Positions 1 to 9,206 of a stretch of 64,000 nt of DNA are shown here, piece by piece (within the stretch, counting starts at the first letter, position 1; each line of letters starts with the position of its first letter). A model generated the notes under the pieces. The model did not search any database. It saw only the letters and a list, made by a program, of their open reading frames with translations, and had not been told where the DNA came from. This DNA comes from Octadecabacter sp. SW4 (GTDB lineage Bacteria; Pseudomonadota; Alphaproteobacteria; Rhodobacterales; Rhodobacteraceae). Made by a program: the position numbers and the translations under genes. Where the stretch lies: assembly GCF_008065155.1 (NCBI RefSeq), contig NZ_CP042819.1:1550001-1614000 (forward strand), read 5' to 3'.

Positions 1-2
1 TT

Positions 3-227
3 GATCTCGATTCCCAGACCGGCCTTTACGAAAACGGCAGTTTTTCGGCCACAGGGTTCCTGCGCGAAAGCGGATCGCTGATCCACTTTTACTTCGTCAA
101 CGCCGCGGGCACCGAAATCATGACATTCGCCCCCAATGGCGCAGCCGAATTTGTCGGCCATATGGCGGGCGGGTCCGGTATTTCGACCTACACGCTGACT
201 GGCACCTGCACCGAGGGCAACCCGTAG
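3..227 (+). CDS. C-terminal end of an unknown protein (partial)
   Basis: An open frame enters from the left edge and ends at TAG (225-227), giving 74 residues. The tail is rich in Gly, Thr and Ser with alternating hydrophobic residues and ends TGTCTEGNP, which suggests a beta-rich, possibly exported protein. I do not recognise it. It ends 31 bp upstream of livH on the same strand, so it may be cotranscribed with the transporter genes. Codon use looks like the neighbouring genes. The real start lies outside the window. Confidence 0.6.
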   Translation, partial: DLDSQTGLYENGSFSATGFLRESGSLIHFYFVNAAGTEIMTFAPNGAAEFVGHMAGGSGISTYTLTGTCTEGNP

Positions 228-258
228 TGACCCGCGCGACAACAGAACGGACCGCCTC

Positions 259-1269
259 ATGGATTTTCTGAACGGCCTTGTGACCTTTGGCAATTTTGTC
301 TTCGTGCCGGGCCTTGCCTACGGCGCGCAACTTGCGATTGGCGCGCTTGGGGTGACGCTGATCTATGGCATCCTGCGGTTTTCCAACTTTGCGCATGGCG
401 ATACGATGGCCTTTGGCACGATGGTCACCATCGCCTTTACGGTCCTGTTTCAAAACCTTGGGCTGGGTCTTGGGCCGCTGCCCACTGCCCTGCTCGCCCT
501 GCCCTTTGGCATTGCGGGCACGGCCCTGTTGCTGCTGGGCACCGACCGGCTGATCTACAAATTCTACCGCCAGCAAAAGGCCGCCCCCGTGATCCTCGTG
601 ATCGTATCAATGGGCGTGATGTTCGTGATGAACGGCATCGTGCGCTTCTTTATCGGCACCGAGGATCGCAATTTTCTCGATGGCGAAAGGTTCATCATCA
701 ACGCGCGCACCTTCAAGGAATTGACCGGCCTGAATGAAGGTCTGGCGATCCGCACCTCGCAGGGGTTGACCGTGCTGACAGCTGTGGTTGTCGTGGCGCT
801 GCTGTTCTGGTTCCTCAACAAGACGCGCACGGGCAAATCCATGCGCGCATTCTCTGACAACGAAGACCTTGCGCTGCTCTCGGGTATCAATCCCGAACGG
901 GTGGTAATGGTGACATGGCTGATCGTGGCGGGGCTGGCGACCATTGCGGGCGTTCTTTACGGGCTGGACAAGTCCTTCAAACCCTTCACCTATTTCCAGC
1001 TTCTGCTGCCGATCTTTGCCAGTGCCATTGTCGGCGGTCTGGGCAATCCGCTTGGTGCCATCGCCGGCGGTTTCGTGATCGCCTTTAGCGAGGTCACGAT
1101 TACCTATGCGTGGAAAAAGGTGCTGGGCTATTGGCTGCCTGACAGCCTTGCGCCCGACAGCCTCGTGCAGTTGATGTCAACCGATTACAAATTCGCCGTG
1201 AGCTTTGCGATCCTGATTATCGTGTTGTTGTTCAAACCCACGGGGCTTTTCAAAGGACAATCCGTATGA
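259..1269 (+). CDS. livH: Branched-chain amino acid ABC transporter permease LivH
   Basis: A 336-residue, very hydrophobic protein with about eight membrane segments, of normal length for LivH. The N-terminal part (GALGVTLIYGILRFSNFAHGD) and the C-terminal block (FASAIVGGLGNPLGAIAGG) are typical of this permease family. It should pair with LivM to form the inner-membrane channel for branched-chain or related amino acids, powered by LivG and LivF and fed by LivK. Its stop overlaps the livM start by four bases (ATGA). livG, livF and livK are not in the window, so substrate specificity cannot be judged. Confidence 0.88.
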   Translation: MDFLNGLVTFGNFVFVPGLAYGAQLAIGALGVTLIYGILRFSNFAHGDTMAFGTMVTIAFTVLFQNLGLGLGPLPTALLALPFGIAGTALLLLGTDRLIYKFYRQQKAAPVILVIVSMGVMFVMNGIVRFFIGTEDRNFLDGERFIINARTFKELTGLNEGLAIRTSQGLTVLTAVVVVALLFWFLNKTRTGKSMRAFSDNEDLALLSGINPERVVMVTWLIVAGLATIAGVLYGLDKSFKPFTYFQLLLPIFASAIVGGLGNPLGAIAGGFVIAFSEVTITYAWKKVLGYWLPDSLAPDSLVQLMSTDYKFAVSFAILIIVLLFKPTGLFKGQSV

Positions 1270-2567
1270 CCGTGAATATGCGCAATATCGCCCTTTTCGG
1301 GGTCGTCGCCCTGCTGATTATCGGCACCGGGTTTGTGCAGGGCTGGAACTCGGCGCTGCTGATTTTCAACATGGGGCTGATCAGCGCGATCATGGCGCTG
1401 GGGGTGAACCTGCAGTGGGGGTTTGCGGGGCTGTTCAACATCGGTGTGATGGGCTTTGTGGCGCTTGGCGGGCTGGCGGCGGTGATCGTTTCCATGCCGC
1501 CAACAGGCGAGGCTTGGGCGGCAGGCGGCTTGCGTGTGGTGCTGGGGCTGGCGCTTGGGGGAGGCACGATCGCGGCAGCGATCCTGACATGGACCCGCGT
1601 GCCGGGGCGCGCGCGCAACTGGGCGACGCTGGCCGTGCTTGTGGCAGGGTTTTTTCTGTTTCGCTACGTCTTTGACGGGGCCGTGGACGCCATCGAAGCG
1701 GTCGATCCCGCCTCGACAGGATACCTTGGCGGGTTGAACCTGCCGGTGATCATCGCGTGGCCCGTGGGCGGTGTGCTGGCCGCCGGGGCGGCATGGATCA
1801 TCGGCAAGACAGCGCTGGGTCTGCGCAGCGATTATCTGGCGATTGCCACCCTCGGGATCGCGGAAATCATCATCGCCGTAATGAAGAACGAAGACTGGCT
1901 GGCGCGCGGCGTGAAAAACGTGATCGGCATCCCCCGGCCCGTCCCCTACGAGGTCGATCTGCAACAGGATCCCGGCTTTATCGACCGCGCCGCAAGCCTT
2001 GGGCTTGATCCCACAACGGCCTCGACGCTTTACGTCAAATTCGCCTATGGCATCCTTTTTGCGATCGTGCTGATCGTGTTGCTGTGGCTGGCGCAAAAGG
2101 CGCTCAACAGCCCCTGGGGCCGGATGATGCGCGCGATCCGCGACAACGAGGTCGCCGCCGAGGCAATGGGCAAGGACGTCACCGCGCGGCATCTGCAGAT
2201 CTTCATCCTTGGCTCGGCGATCTGCGGGATTGCCGGTGCGATGATGACAACGCTGGACGGGCAGTTGACGCCGGGCACCTATCAACCGCTGCGCTTTACC
2301 TTCCTGATCTGGGTGATGGTGATCGTCGGCGGATCAGGCAACAACTTTGGTGCCGTGCTGGGCGGTTTTCTGATCTGGTTCCTGTGGATTCAGGTCGAAC
2401 CGCTGGGGCGCGCCCTGATGGGGCTGATTACCGCCGGCATGACCGATGGATACTGGCTCAAGGACCACCTGCAAGAGGCCGCGGCGCAAATGCGCCTGCT
2501 GACGATGGGTGTGGTGTTGCTCCTGGTGCTCAGGTTCAGCCCCCGCGGATTGATCCCCGAAAAGTAG
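1266..2567 (+). CDS. livM: Branched-chain amino acid ABC transporter permease LivM
   Basis: A 433-residue multi-pass permease, the LivH partner. Family blocks seen: ALGVNLQWGFAGLFNIGVMGF near the N terminus, LRSDYLAIATLGIAEI in the middle, and WGRMMRAIRDNEVAAEAMGKDV, the cytoplasmic loop thought to contact the ATPase subunits. The start ATG overlaps the livH stop (ATGA), implying translational coupling. It is slightly longer than many LivM proteins because of a soluble insert (about residues 215-245). A GC-rich repeat with a hairpin (2590-2625) follows the stop and may end the operon. Confidence 0.88.
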   Translation: MTVNMRNIALFGVVALLIIGTGFVQGWNSALLIFNMGLISAIMALGVNLQWGFAGLFNIGVMGFVALGGLAAVIVSMPPTGEAWAAGGLRVVLGLALGGGTIAAAILTWTRVPGRARNWATLAVLVAGFFLFRYVFDGAVDAIEAVDPASTGYLGGLNLPVIIAWPVGGVLAAGAAWIIGKTALGLRSDYLAIATLGIAEIIIAVMKNEDWLARGVKNVIGIPRPVPYEVDLQQDPGFIDRAASLGLDPTTASTLYVKFAYGILFAIVLIVLLWLAQKALNSPWGRMMRAIRDNEVAAEAMGKDVTARHLQIFILGSAICGIAGAMMTTLDGQLTPGTYQPLRFTFLIWVMVIVGGSGNNFGAVLGGFLIWFLWIQVEPLGRALMGLITAGMTDGYWLKDHLQEAAAQMRLLTMGVVLLLVLRFSPRGLIPEK

Positions 2568-2589
2568 GGCTTCTTCTGTTCTGAAATAC

Positions 2590-2625
2590 CTCCGGGGGAG
2601 TCCGCAGGACGGGGGCAGCGCCCCC
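2590..2625. repeat. Dispersed GC-rich repeat, copy 1, with terminator-like hairpin
   Basis: The segment is nearly the same as one at 34355-34391, differing by one inserted base. It ends in a perfect hairpin: stem GGGGGC (2611-2616), loop AGC, stem GCCCCC (2620-2625), without a T-run. Copy 1 lies between the convergent livM and hydroxyacid dehydrogenase genes. Being repeated, it is probably a member of an extragenic repeat family that may also limit readthrough. Confidence 0.65.
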
Positions 2626-2634
2626 ATCAACGGG

Positions 2635-3507
2635 TCAGTCCAAACTGGACAGGCGTTTGATCAGGCTCGAGGTATCCCAACGCCCGCCGCCCATGCGCTG
2701 CACATCCTTGTAGAACTGATCGACCAATGCCGTGACGGGCAGGCTTGCGCCGGCGTCATCGGCCGCGTCCAGCACAATCCCCAGATCCTTGCGCATCCAG
2801 TCAACGGCAAAGCCGTGGTCAAACTGATCCGCCAGCATGGTCTGATAGCGGTTTGCCATTTGCCAGCTTCCCGCCGCGCCCTGGCTGATCACCTCGACCA
2901 CGGCCGCGCCGTCTAGGCCCGCCTTTTGCGCGAAATGCAGCGATTCCGCGAGGCCCTGCACCAGCCCGGCAATGGCGATCTGGTTACACATTTTGGTGAG
3001 TTGCCCGGCCCCGCTTTCGCCCAGCCGCTTGCAGATCTTGGCATAGGCGTCGATGACCGGGGCGGCGCGCTGATAGGCGGCTTCATCGCCACCGCACATC
3101 ACGGAAAGCACTCCCTTTTCCGCGCCTGCCTGCCCGCCCGAAATGGGCGCATCGACAAAGCTGATCCCGGCCTTTGCCGCCGTATCGTAAAGCGCGCGCG
3201 TGACTGTCGCCGAGACGGTCGTGTGATCAACAAACACAGTGCCCGCCGCCATGCCCGCAAAGGCGCCATCCTTACCCAGGCAAACGCCGCGCAGATCGTC
3301 GTCATTGCCCACGCAAGCCATGACGAAATCGGCCTCTTTGGCGGCCAGTGCAGGCGTCGCCGCCATCGCGCCGCCATGCGTCGCGATCCATGCTGCGGCC
3401 TTGGCTGGCGTGCGGTTGTAGACCGTCACATCGTGGCCCGCAGCCTGCAAATGCCCGGCCATTGGCGCGCCCATGACACCCAATCCCAGAAAACCAATCC
3501 TTGCCAT
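2635..3507 (-). CDS. NAD(P)-dependent beta-hydroxyacid dehydrogenase (3-hydroxyisobutyrate dehydrogenase family)
   Basis: 290 residues, normal for the family. The N terminus IGFLGLGVMGAPMAGHL is the Rossmann GxGxxG signature, followed by the family substrate-binding segment FVDAPISGGQAGAEKG; Lys in GQLTKMCNQ matches the catalytic Lys of the family (KxxxN). The likely reaction is oxidation of a 3-hydroxy acid (3-hydroxyisobutyrate, or tartronate semialdehyde in reverse). I chose the ATG at 3507 because a purine-rich GAGAGGG stands just upstream and the family motif begins at residue 4; the frame stays open further upstream without family sequence. It faces livM and is divergent from the acylase gene. 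The exact substrate cannot be assigned. Confidence 0.85.
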   Translation of the reverse strand: MARIGFLGLGVMGAPMAGHLQAAGHDVTVYNRTPAKAAAWIATHGGAMAATPALAAKEADFVMACVGNDDDLRGVCLGKDGAFAGMAAGTVFVDHTTVSATVTRALYDTAAKAGISFVDAPISGGQAGAEKGVLSVMCGGDEAAYQRAAPVIDAYAKICKRLGESGAGQLTKMCNQIAIAGLVQGLAESLHFAQKAGLDGAAVVEVISQGAAGSWQMANRYQTMLADQFDHGFAVDWMRKDLGIVLDAADDAGASLPVTALVDQFYKDVQRMGGGRWDTSSLIKRLSSLD

Positions 3508-3590
3508 CTCTTGCCCTCTCGCGTGGTTTGTGGAAATCAGACCATGATACCCACACCACGGGTCCGTCAACTCATAAGGACACAGCATTT

Positions 3591-6062
3591 ATGGCGCGTT
3601 TGTTTCGCTGGCTCATGCGGCTTGCTTCGGCCCTGATTGTGCTGATCGTGGCCGCCATCGCGCTGGCGTATTACTTTGCCGCACGGTCTCTGCCCGATTA
3701 TGCGGGAACGTTCATGGTCAGCGGCATTTCCGCGCCCGTGGAAATCGTGCGGGACAATGCCAATGTGCCACATATTTTCGGCGAAACGGACGCCGACGTC
3801 TACTTTGCCCTTGGCTACGCCCATGCCCAGGATCGCCTGTGGCAAATGACAATGTTGCGCCGCACGGTGCAGGGGCGTTTGTCAGAACTTTTTGGTGAAC
3901 GCACCCTGCGCATCGACACCTTGATGCGCCGCCTTGATCTTTACGGGGCCGCGCGCGAGTCCGTGGCGGCGCAGGATGCCCCCACCACCCAGGCACTTGA
4001 GGCCTATGCCGCAGGCGTCAACGCGTGGCTGGCAGAGGTCAATGCCGGTGCGCGCGGGCGCGGCGCGCCGGAAATGTGGCTGTTCAACCATCCCGTGGCC
4101 CCGTGGCAACCCGCCGATTCCATTGCTGTGATCAAACTCATGGCCCTGCAGCAGTCAGGCCAGATCGAAAACGAAGTGCTGCGCGCGCGCACTTCGCTGA
4201 TTTTGGGGGATGAACGGGTCAACGACATCCTGCCCGATGCCCCCGGCGCACCCACCGCCGCCCTGCCCGAATACGCCAGCCTGATCGAAGGCACGACGCG
4301 CTATGCACAAAACACACGCATGCCCTTTGATCCGCTCTCGCCCCTGCGCCCGCGCCAATTGGCAGGTGCCTCGAACGCCTGGGCGGCAGGGATCAGCCGC
4401 TCGGCAACCGGATCGACCTTGCTGGCCAACGACCCCCACGGGCAATTGACCGCCCCGACCCAATGGTATCTCGCACGGCTTGAACTGGAAACAGGCGGCG
4501 TTATTGGCGGCACGATCCCCGGCGTGCCGCTGGTCATGGTTGGGCGCAGCGCCGATCTTGGCTGGGGGCAGACATCGTCTTATCTGGATGATCAGGATGT
4601 CTTTATCGAAGAGGTCAACGCCCAGGATCCAACCCAGTATCGCACCGCCGATGGCTGGGCCAGTTTTGAAACCCGTGACAGTATCATCACCGTGCGCGAC
4701 AGCGCCGCCGTGACGGTCAAACTGCAATGGACCCAAAACGGCCCCGTGATCCCGCCCGACCAGTTTGATCTGGGCACGATCCGCCCGCCCGGCCATGTGA
4801 CCGCCCTGTCATGGACGGCCCTGTCGCGTGAAGATACAACCATATCGGCGGCGATGGGCCTGATGCGCGCGCGCAATGTCCGCCAGGCGATTGCCGCTGC
4901 GCAATCCTATATCGCGCCGTCGCAGGTGCTGACACTGGCCGACCGCAACGGGATCGCCATGAAACTGATCGGGGCCATGCCCGCCCGCGATCCGGCCCAT
5001 CAATCCCAGGGCCGGATGCCAACCTATGGCTATATTCCCACCAACCAATGGCAAGGGGTCCTGCCTTACGCCGACAACCCCGAATTCGTGAACCCCGCAG
5101 GCGGGATCGTCGGCAATACCAACAACAAGATCGTTGATCGCCCCTTTCCAAACCATGTGACCTTTGACTGGGGCGACACCCAGCGCATCAACCGCTGGCG
5201 CCGTCTAATGCAGGTCCGCGAGGTCCATACCCGCGAAAGCTTCATCGAAGCGCAACTGGACACCGTCAGCTATACCGCTCGCGCCCTGCTGCCGCTTGTG
5301 GGGGCCGATCTGTGGTTCACCGGCGAGGCCGCGCCCGAAGGCACCCCCGAACGCCAGCGCCAGCTTGCCCTGCAAATGCTGAGCGAATGGAACGGCGAAA
5401 TGAACGAACATCTGCCAGAGCCGCTGATCTATGCCGCCTGGATGCGCGCCTTGCAGGACCGTCTGATCCGCGATGAACTGGGCGGGCTATCGCGCGAATT
5501 TACCCAGTTGGACCCGGTTTTCGTCGAACGCGTGTATCGTGACGTGGATGGTGCTGCACGCTGGTGTGATGTGCTGCAATCGGCCCCTGTCGAAACCTGC
5601 ACCGATATCGCCCGTCTGGCCCTTGACGACGCCCTGTTATGGATCGCTGAAAATCAGGGCACGGCGCTGGAAAGCCTGCGTTGGGGTGATGCCCATCAGG
5701 CCACCCAGGATCACCCGGTGTTGGGCAAGGTTGCGGTGCTCAACTGGTTCGTCAACATTCGCCAGTCCACCAGCGGCGGCGACAATACGCTACAACGGGG
5801 GCGCACCTCGGGGGTTGATCCCACGCCGTTCCAGAACGTTCACGCCGCAGGCTATCGCGGAGTTTATGATTTCGCCGACCCTGATAGTTCGGTTTTTGTG
5901 ACGGCCACGGGGCAGTCCGGCCACCCGCTGTCACGCTATTACGACGACCTGAGCGAACTGTGGCGGCGCGGCGAATATATCCCCATGTCGCTTGATCCCG
6001 CACTTGCGCGGGCCGCTGCGGTGGGCGTGACGGTGCTGGAGCCGGGCACACCCCGACCCTAA
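3591..6062 (+). CDS. Penicillin acylase family Ntn-hydrolase, membrane-anchored
   Basis: 823 residues with one N-terminal membrane helix (about residues 8-32), so it is probably anchored facing the periplasm. The block GASNAWAAG holds the conserved Ser (residue 261) which in this family becomes the N-terminal nucleophile after self-cleavage into alpha and beta chains. The alpha part has the typical RDNANVPHIFGETDADVYFA block and the beta part GGTIPGVPLVMVGRSADLGW. Substrates may be N-acyl compounds such as acyl-homoserine lactones or beta-lactams, but this is not determined by sequence here. Start ATG 3591 follows AAGGA (3576-3580). The stop overlaps the hflX stop on the opposite strand. Confidence 0.87.
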   Translation: MARLFRWLMRLASALIVLIVAAIALAYYFAARSLPDYAGTFMVSGISAPVEIVRDNANVPHIFGETDADVYFALGYAHAQDRLWQMTMLRRTVQGRLSELFGERTLRIDTLMRRLDLYGAARESVAAQDAPTTQALEAYAAGVNAWLAEVNAGARGRGAPEMWLFNHPVAPWQPADSIAVIKLMALQQSGQIENEVLRARTSLILGDERVNDILPDAPGAPTAALPEYASLIEGTTRYAQNTRMPFDPLSPLRPRQLAGASNAWAAGISRSATGSTLLANDPHGQLTAPTQWYLARLELETGGVIGGTIPGVPLVMVGRSADLGWGQTSSYLDDQDVFIEEVNAQDPTQYRTADGWASFETRDSIITVRDSAAVTVKLQWTQNGPVIPPDQFDLGTIRPPGHVTALSWTALSREDTTISAAMGLMRARNVRQAIAAAQSYIAPSQVLTLADRNGIAMKLIGAMPARDPAHQSQGRMPTYGYIPTNQWQGVLPYADNPEFVNPAGGIVGNTNNKIVDRPFPNHVTFDWGDTQRINRWRRLMQVREVHTRESFIEAQLDTVSYTARALLPLVGADLWFTGEAAPEGTPERQRQLALQMLSEWNGEMNEHLPEPLIYAAWMRALQDRLIRDELGGLSREFTQLDPVFVERVYRDVDGAARWCDVLQSAPVETCTDIARLALDDALLWIAENQGTALESLRWGDAHQATQDHPVLGKVAVLNWFVNIRQSTSGGDNTLQRGRTSGVDPTPFQNVHAAGYRGVYDFADPDSSVFVTATGQSGHPLSRYYDDLSELWRRGEYIPMSLDPALARAAAVGVTVLEPGTPRP

Positions 6063-7345
6063 CGCCGGTCGCGCCGTTTCTTATGGAACCGGTCGCGGTC
6101 GCGCCGGGACCATGTGACATCAACCTGCCAGCCCTCGGCGTTTTCGCGGCTGTCATCGACCACACCCATTTGGTGCAGAAATGCGTGCGAGGCCGCGTCG
6201 TCCCAGCCGATTTGCAGCATTTCGTGGGTTTTGGGATCGGTCACTTCGGCCAGCACGTGATCCAGTAACTCGGTAACCCCCTCGCCGGTGATCGCCGATG
6301 TAACGTATTTTCCGGTGCGTTTGGCAATGATGCGTTGCGCTTCGGCTTCGTCCGCGGGCAGGTTGTCGATCTTGTTCCAGACCTCGATCTGCGGCGTGTC
6401 CTTGGACACGCCCAGCACGCCCAGAATGGTGACGACCTCGGCCCATTGATCCTGACTTTGCGGATGGCTGATATCGCGCACATGCAGGATCACATCCGCC
6501 TCGAGCACCTCTTCTAGGGTGGCGCGAAAGGCGGCGACCAGTTCGGTCGGCAGGTCACTGACAAAGCCCACCGTGTCAGAAAAGATCACGGTTTCACCCG
6601 TGGGAAATTCGATCTTGCGCATGGTCGGGTCAAGCGTGGCAAAGAGCATGTCTTTGACGAAGACATCCGCCCCCGTCATCTTGTTGAACAGCGTCGATTT
6701 GCCCGCGTTGGTATAGCCGACCAGGGCCACGGTCGGATAGGGCACCTTGGCACGGCCCGCACGGTGCAGGGCGCGGGTTTTCTGCACCTTGGCAAGCTGG
6801 GCGCGCAACCGGTTCAACTGCGTGTCGATCGCGCGTCTGTCCGCCTCGATCTGGGTTTCGCCGGGACCACCGACAAAGCCCAAACCACCGCGCTGGCGCT
6901 CAAGGTGGGTCCAGGCCCGCACCAGCCGCGTGCGCTGATAGGTCAAAGCGGCCATTTCGACCTGCAACACACCTTCCTTGGTGCGCGCACGGTCGCTGAA
7001 GATTTCCAGGATCAACCCGGTGCGATCCAGCAGTTTGACGCCCCACTCCTTTTCCAGGTTGCGTTGCTGCACGGGGGACACGGGGCCATCGATCAGCACC
7101 AAACCCGCCTCGGCGTCGTGAATGCGCTGTTTCAGTTCGGCGATCTTGCCTTTGCCAAACAACATGCCCGGATGCAGTTTCGGCAAGCGGACGATTTCCG
7201 CGCCGACAACGTCAAGGTCAGGCAGGGCATCGCCAAGCGCAACGGCTTCGGCCAGCGCAGGTTCTGAACTGCGCTTTGATCCGGCAACCTTGAGTTCGGG
7301 GTGCAGGACATAGGCCCGCATCGCGGACCGTTCATCCTCGGACAT
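6059..7345 (-). CDS. hflX: GTPase HflX, ribosome-associated
   Basis: 428 residues. The N-terminal HflX domain carries LPKLHPGMLFGKGKI, the linker carries ERQRGGLGFVGGPGETQIE, and the G domain follows with G1 GYTNAGKSTLF, G3 DTVGF and G4 NKID. HflX binds the 50S subunit and splits stalled ribosomes after stress. It lies 2 bp after hfq, the classic hfq-hflX pair, and is the last gene of the minus-strand series from dusB. Its stop (6059-6061) overlaps the convergent acylase stop (6060-6062). A start 8 codons later (MRAYVLHP) is possible. Confidence 0.95.
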   Translation of the reverse strand: MSEDERSAMRAYVLHPELKVAGSKRSSEPALAEAVALGDALPDLDVVGAEIVRLPKLHPGMLFGKGKIAELKQRIHDAEAGLVLIDGPVSPVQQRNLEKEWGVKLLDRTGLILEIFSDRARTKEGVLQVEMAALTYQRTRLVRAWTHLERQRGGLGFVGGPGETQIEADRRAIDTQLNRLRAQLAKVQKTRALHRAGRAKVPYPTVALVGYTNAGKSTLFNKMTGADVFVKDMLFATLDPTMRKIEFPTGETVIFSDTVGFVSDLPTELVAAFRATLEEVLEADVILHVRDISHPQSQDQWAEVVTILGVLGVSKDTPQIEVWNKIDNLPADEAEAQRIIAKRTGKYVTSAITGEGVTELLDHVLAEVTDPKTHEMLQIGWDDAASHAFLHQMGVVDDSRENAEGWQVDVTWSRRDRDRFHKKRRDRR

Positions 7346-7347
7346 GG

Positions 7348-7584
7348 TTAGCCTTCTTCGCCATCATAAAGGCTGATCGGCTGGGCCGGCATGATGGTGC
7401 TGATCGCGCTTTTATAGACAAGCTGGCTTTGGCCATCGCGGCGCAGCAGCACGCAAAAGCTGTCAAACCAGGTGATCACACCTTGCAGTTTCACGCCGTT
7501 GATCAGGAAGATCGTGACTGGAACCTTCACCTTGCGGACATGATTCAGGAACGCATCCTGAAGGTTCTGTTTATCTGAGGCCAT
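7348..7584 (-). CDS. hfq: RNA chaperone Hfq
   Basis: 78 residues, a typical alphaproteobacterial length. Sm1 region: [35 protein letters not shown]; Sm2 region: [12 protein letters not shown] with the conserved YKHA-like YKSA. Hfq forms a hexameric ring that pairs small RNAs with mRNAs. It is followed at 2 bp by hflX, a widely conserved arrangement. A 98-bp gap separates it from trkH upstream, which leaves room for its own promoter, though I could not define one. Confidence 0.96.
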   Translation of the reverse strand: MASDKQNLQDAFLNHVRKVKVPVTIFLINGVKLQGVITWFDSFCVLLRRDGQSQLVYKSAISTIMPAQPISLYDGEEG

Positions 7585-7682
7585 TGCCTAACCCTTCTAT
7601 TCTTGCGGCCGCGCACCGGCCATTCCCATCGGCCCGAGTATGTCGCGCCCCGCCCCGAGATTAAAGAGGAAAAATAAGCGGC

Positions 7683-9206
7683 TCAGCGGCGCCAGAATTC
7701 AGGGTTCAAAAGCGCGATAATCGCCAGTGCTTCAAGGCGCCCGACGACCATTGCCGCTGCCAGCACGTATTTCGCAAAAGCGGTGAGACCGGCATAGGAA
7801 ATCGGCGCTTCGGCCCCGACATCGGCCAATGGCCCGGTGGTGGACAGCGCCGCGACCGCCAGCACCATCGCCGTCTCGAACTGCACGCCGGTCAGGGAGA
7901 GCAGGACCATGACCGCAGCAATGGACATGGAAAACAGCATGAAAAAGATCCACGCGATATAAGCCCCTTGTTTACGGATACGGCGCGCGTCGGCCCCCGC
8001 CCCGCCCACCGAATTGGGATGCACCAGCCGTTCAAGTTCCCGTTCCGAGTGTTTATAAAGCGCATAGACCCGCAGCAGTTTCACGCCCCCCGCCGTCGTC
8101 GCAACGCCGCCACCGATCATTGACAGCCCCACAAGGAACAACCCCGGTGTCGGCAGACCCGACCAGTTCGCCGCCCCCAGCCAGCTAGCGGATTCAAACC
8201 CCGTGGTGGTCAGGAAAGACATCACCGTAAAGATACTGCCCCAAAGCGCGCGCAGGCCCGATTGCACGTCGCCGATGCCGGTGCTGGCCTCGGTTGCGCC
8301 GATCCAGTGGCGCAGGAACAACAAGGCGGGCAAGATTACGACCAAGGTCATGCCCAGGCGAAATTCGGGGTCGTAGAACACGCCTTTGCGGTCCTCGCCC
8401 ATCAATCCGCGCCCAAAGGTCAGCCGTGACAGGGCAAACAGCATGAAAACAAAGATCAGCATTTCACCAAACACCCCCGCGCCGCTGTAAAACAGCCCCC
8501 CCACCGGTGATATCCCCGAGGTCGCCATCACCGACATCGCATGGCTCAGCGCGACAAACGGCACCTCGCCCAGCATGGTCAGCCCCAGCCAAAGCAGCAG
8601 GGTCAACGCCGTATAAAGCGGCACCAGCTTGGCGGCAAAACGGGTCAGCCGTTCGGAGGGGTCGGCAATCCGCGCGATCTGGCGGAAATCATTGGCACCC
8701 TGCCCCGCGGTTGCCGTGGCGCGCACCTCGAAGCCGCCAAGGTTCATCGGCGCAAGGATCGACGCCGCCGCCACCCAGATCAGCAGGCCACCCATCCAGC
8801 CCACGAGTGCCCGCCACAGGTGCAGCGGGCGGGTCAAGCTGCGCGGATTGTCAAAAAGCGTCGCGCCCGTGGTGGTGAAACTTGACACCATTTCAAACCA
8901 GGCATCACGAAACGAGACGGTGCCAAGCGCCTCGTAGAAGGGCACGGCCAGCATCAGCGGCAACACCGAAAAAGCCGCCAGCAAGGCGATCAACTGGCTG
9001 CGGGCAATGCTGGCGGGGCGATAATGCTGGGTCGCAATGGCCAGCAGGATCGACAGCAAGGTGAACAGGATTGCACTATAGAAAAACGCCCGCGCCCCGG
9101 CAAAATCCCCAAGGGTAAACGCATAGATCGCCGGCACCAGCATCGCGAGGGCGGCGATGGCCATCAACAGGACGATAAAGGGATACTCGGCCAGGCGCAG
9201 CTTCAT
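7683..9206 (-). CDS. trkH: Trk potassium uptake membrane subunit TrkH
   Basis: 507 residues and strongly hydrophobic. Four pore-loop type segments can be traced, including FEMVSSFTTTGATLFD, SVMATSGISPVGG, FTVMSFLTTTGFESA and ALSTTGPLADVG, the selectivity-filter signatures of the TrkH/KtrB superfamily. It transports K+ across the inner membrane under the control of cytosolic TrkA. Its start codon overlaps the trkA stop, so the two subunits should be made together. The location between ntrX and hfq is usual in Rhodobacteraceae. Confidence 0.92.
   Translation of the reverse strand: MKLRLAEYPFIVLLMAIAALAMLVPAIYAFTLGDFAGARAFFYSAILFTLLSILLAIATQHYRPASIARSQLIALLAAFSVLPLMLAVPFYEALGTVSFRDAWFEMVSSFTTTGATLFDNPRSLTRPLHLWRALVGWMGGLLIWVAAASILAPMNLGGFEVRATATAGQGANDFRQIARIADPSERLTRFAAKLVPLYTALTLLLWLGLTMLGEVPFVALSHAMSVMATSGISPVGGLFYSGAGVFGEMLIFVFMLFALSRLTFGRGLMGEDRKGVFYDPEFRLGMTLVVILPALLFLRHWIGATEASTGIGDVQSGLRALWGSIFTVMSFLTTTGFESASWLGAANWSGLPTPGLFLVGLSMIGGGVATTAGGVKLLRVYALYKHSERELERLVHPNSVGGAGADARRIRKQGAYIAWIFFMLFSMSIAAVMVLLSLTGVQFETAMVLAVAALSTTGPLADVGAEAPISYAGLTAFAKYVLAAAMVVGRLEALAIIALLNPEFWRR

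Noticed and set aside
1185..2285. Long open frame antisense to livM
   Set aside because: Rich in Arg, His and Pro, no ribosome-binding site, typical of an antisense shadow in high-GC DNA.
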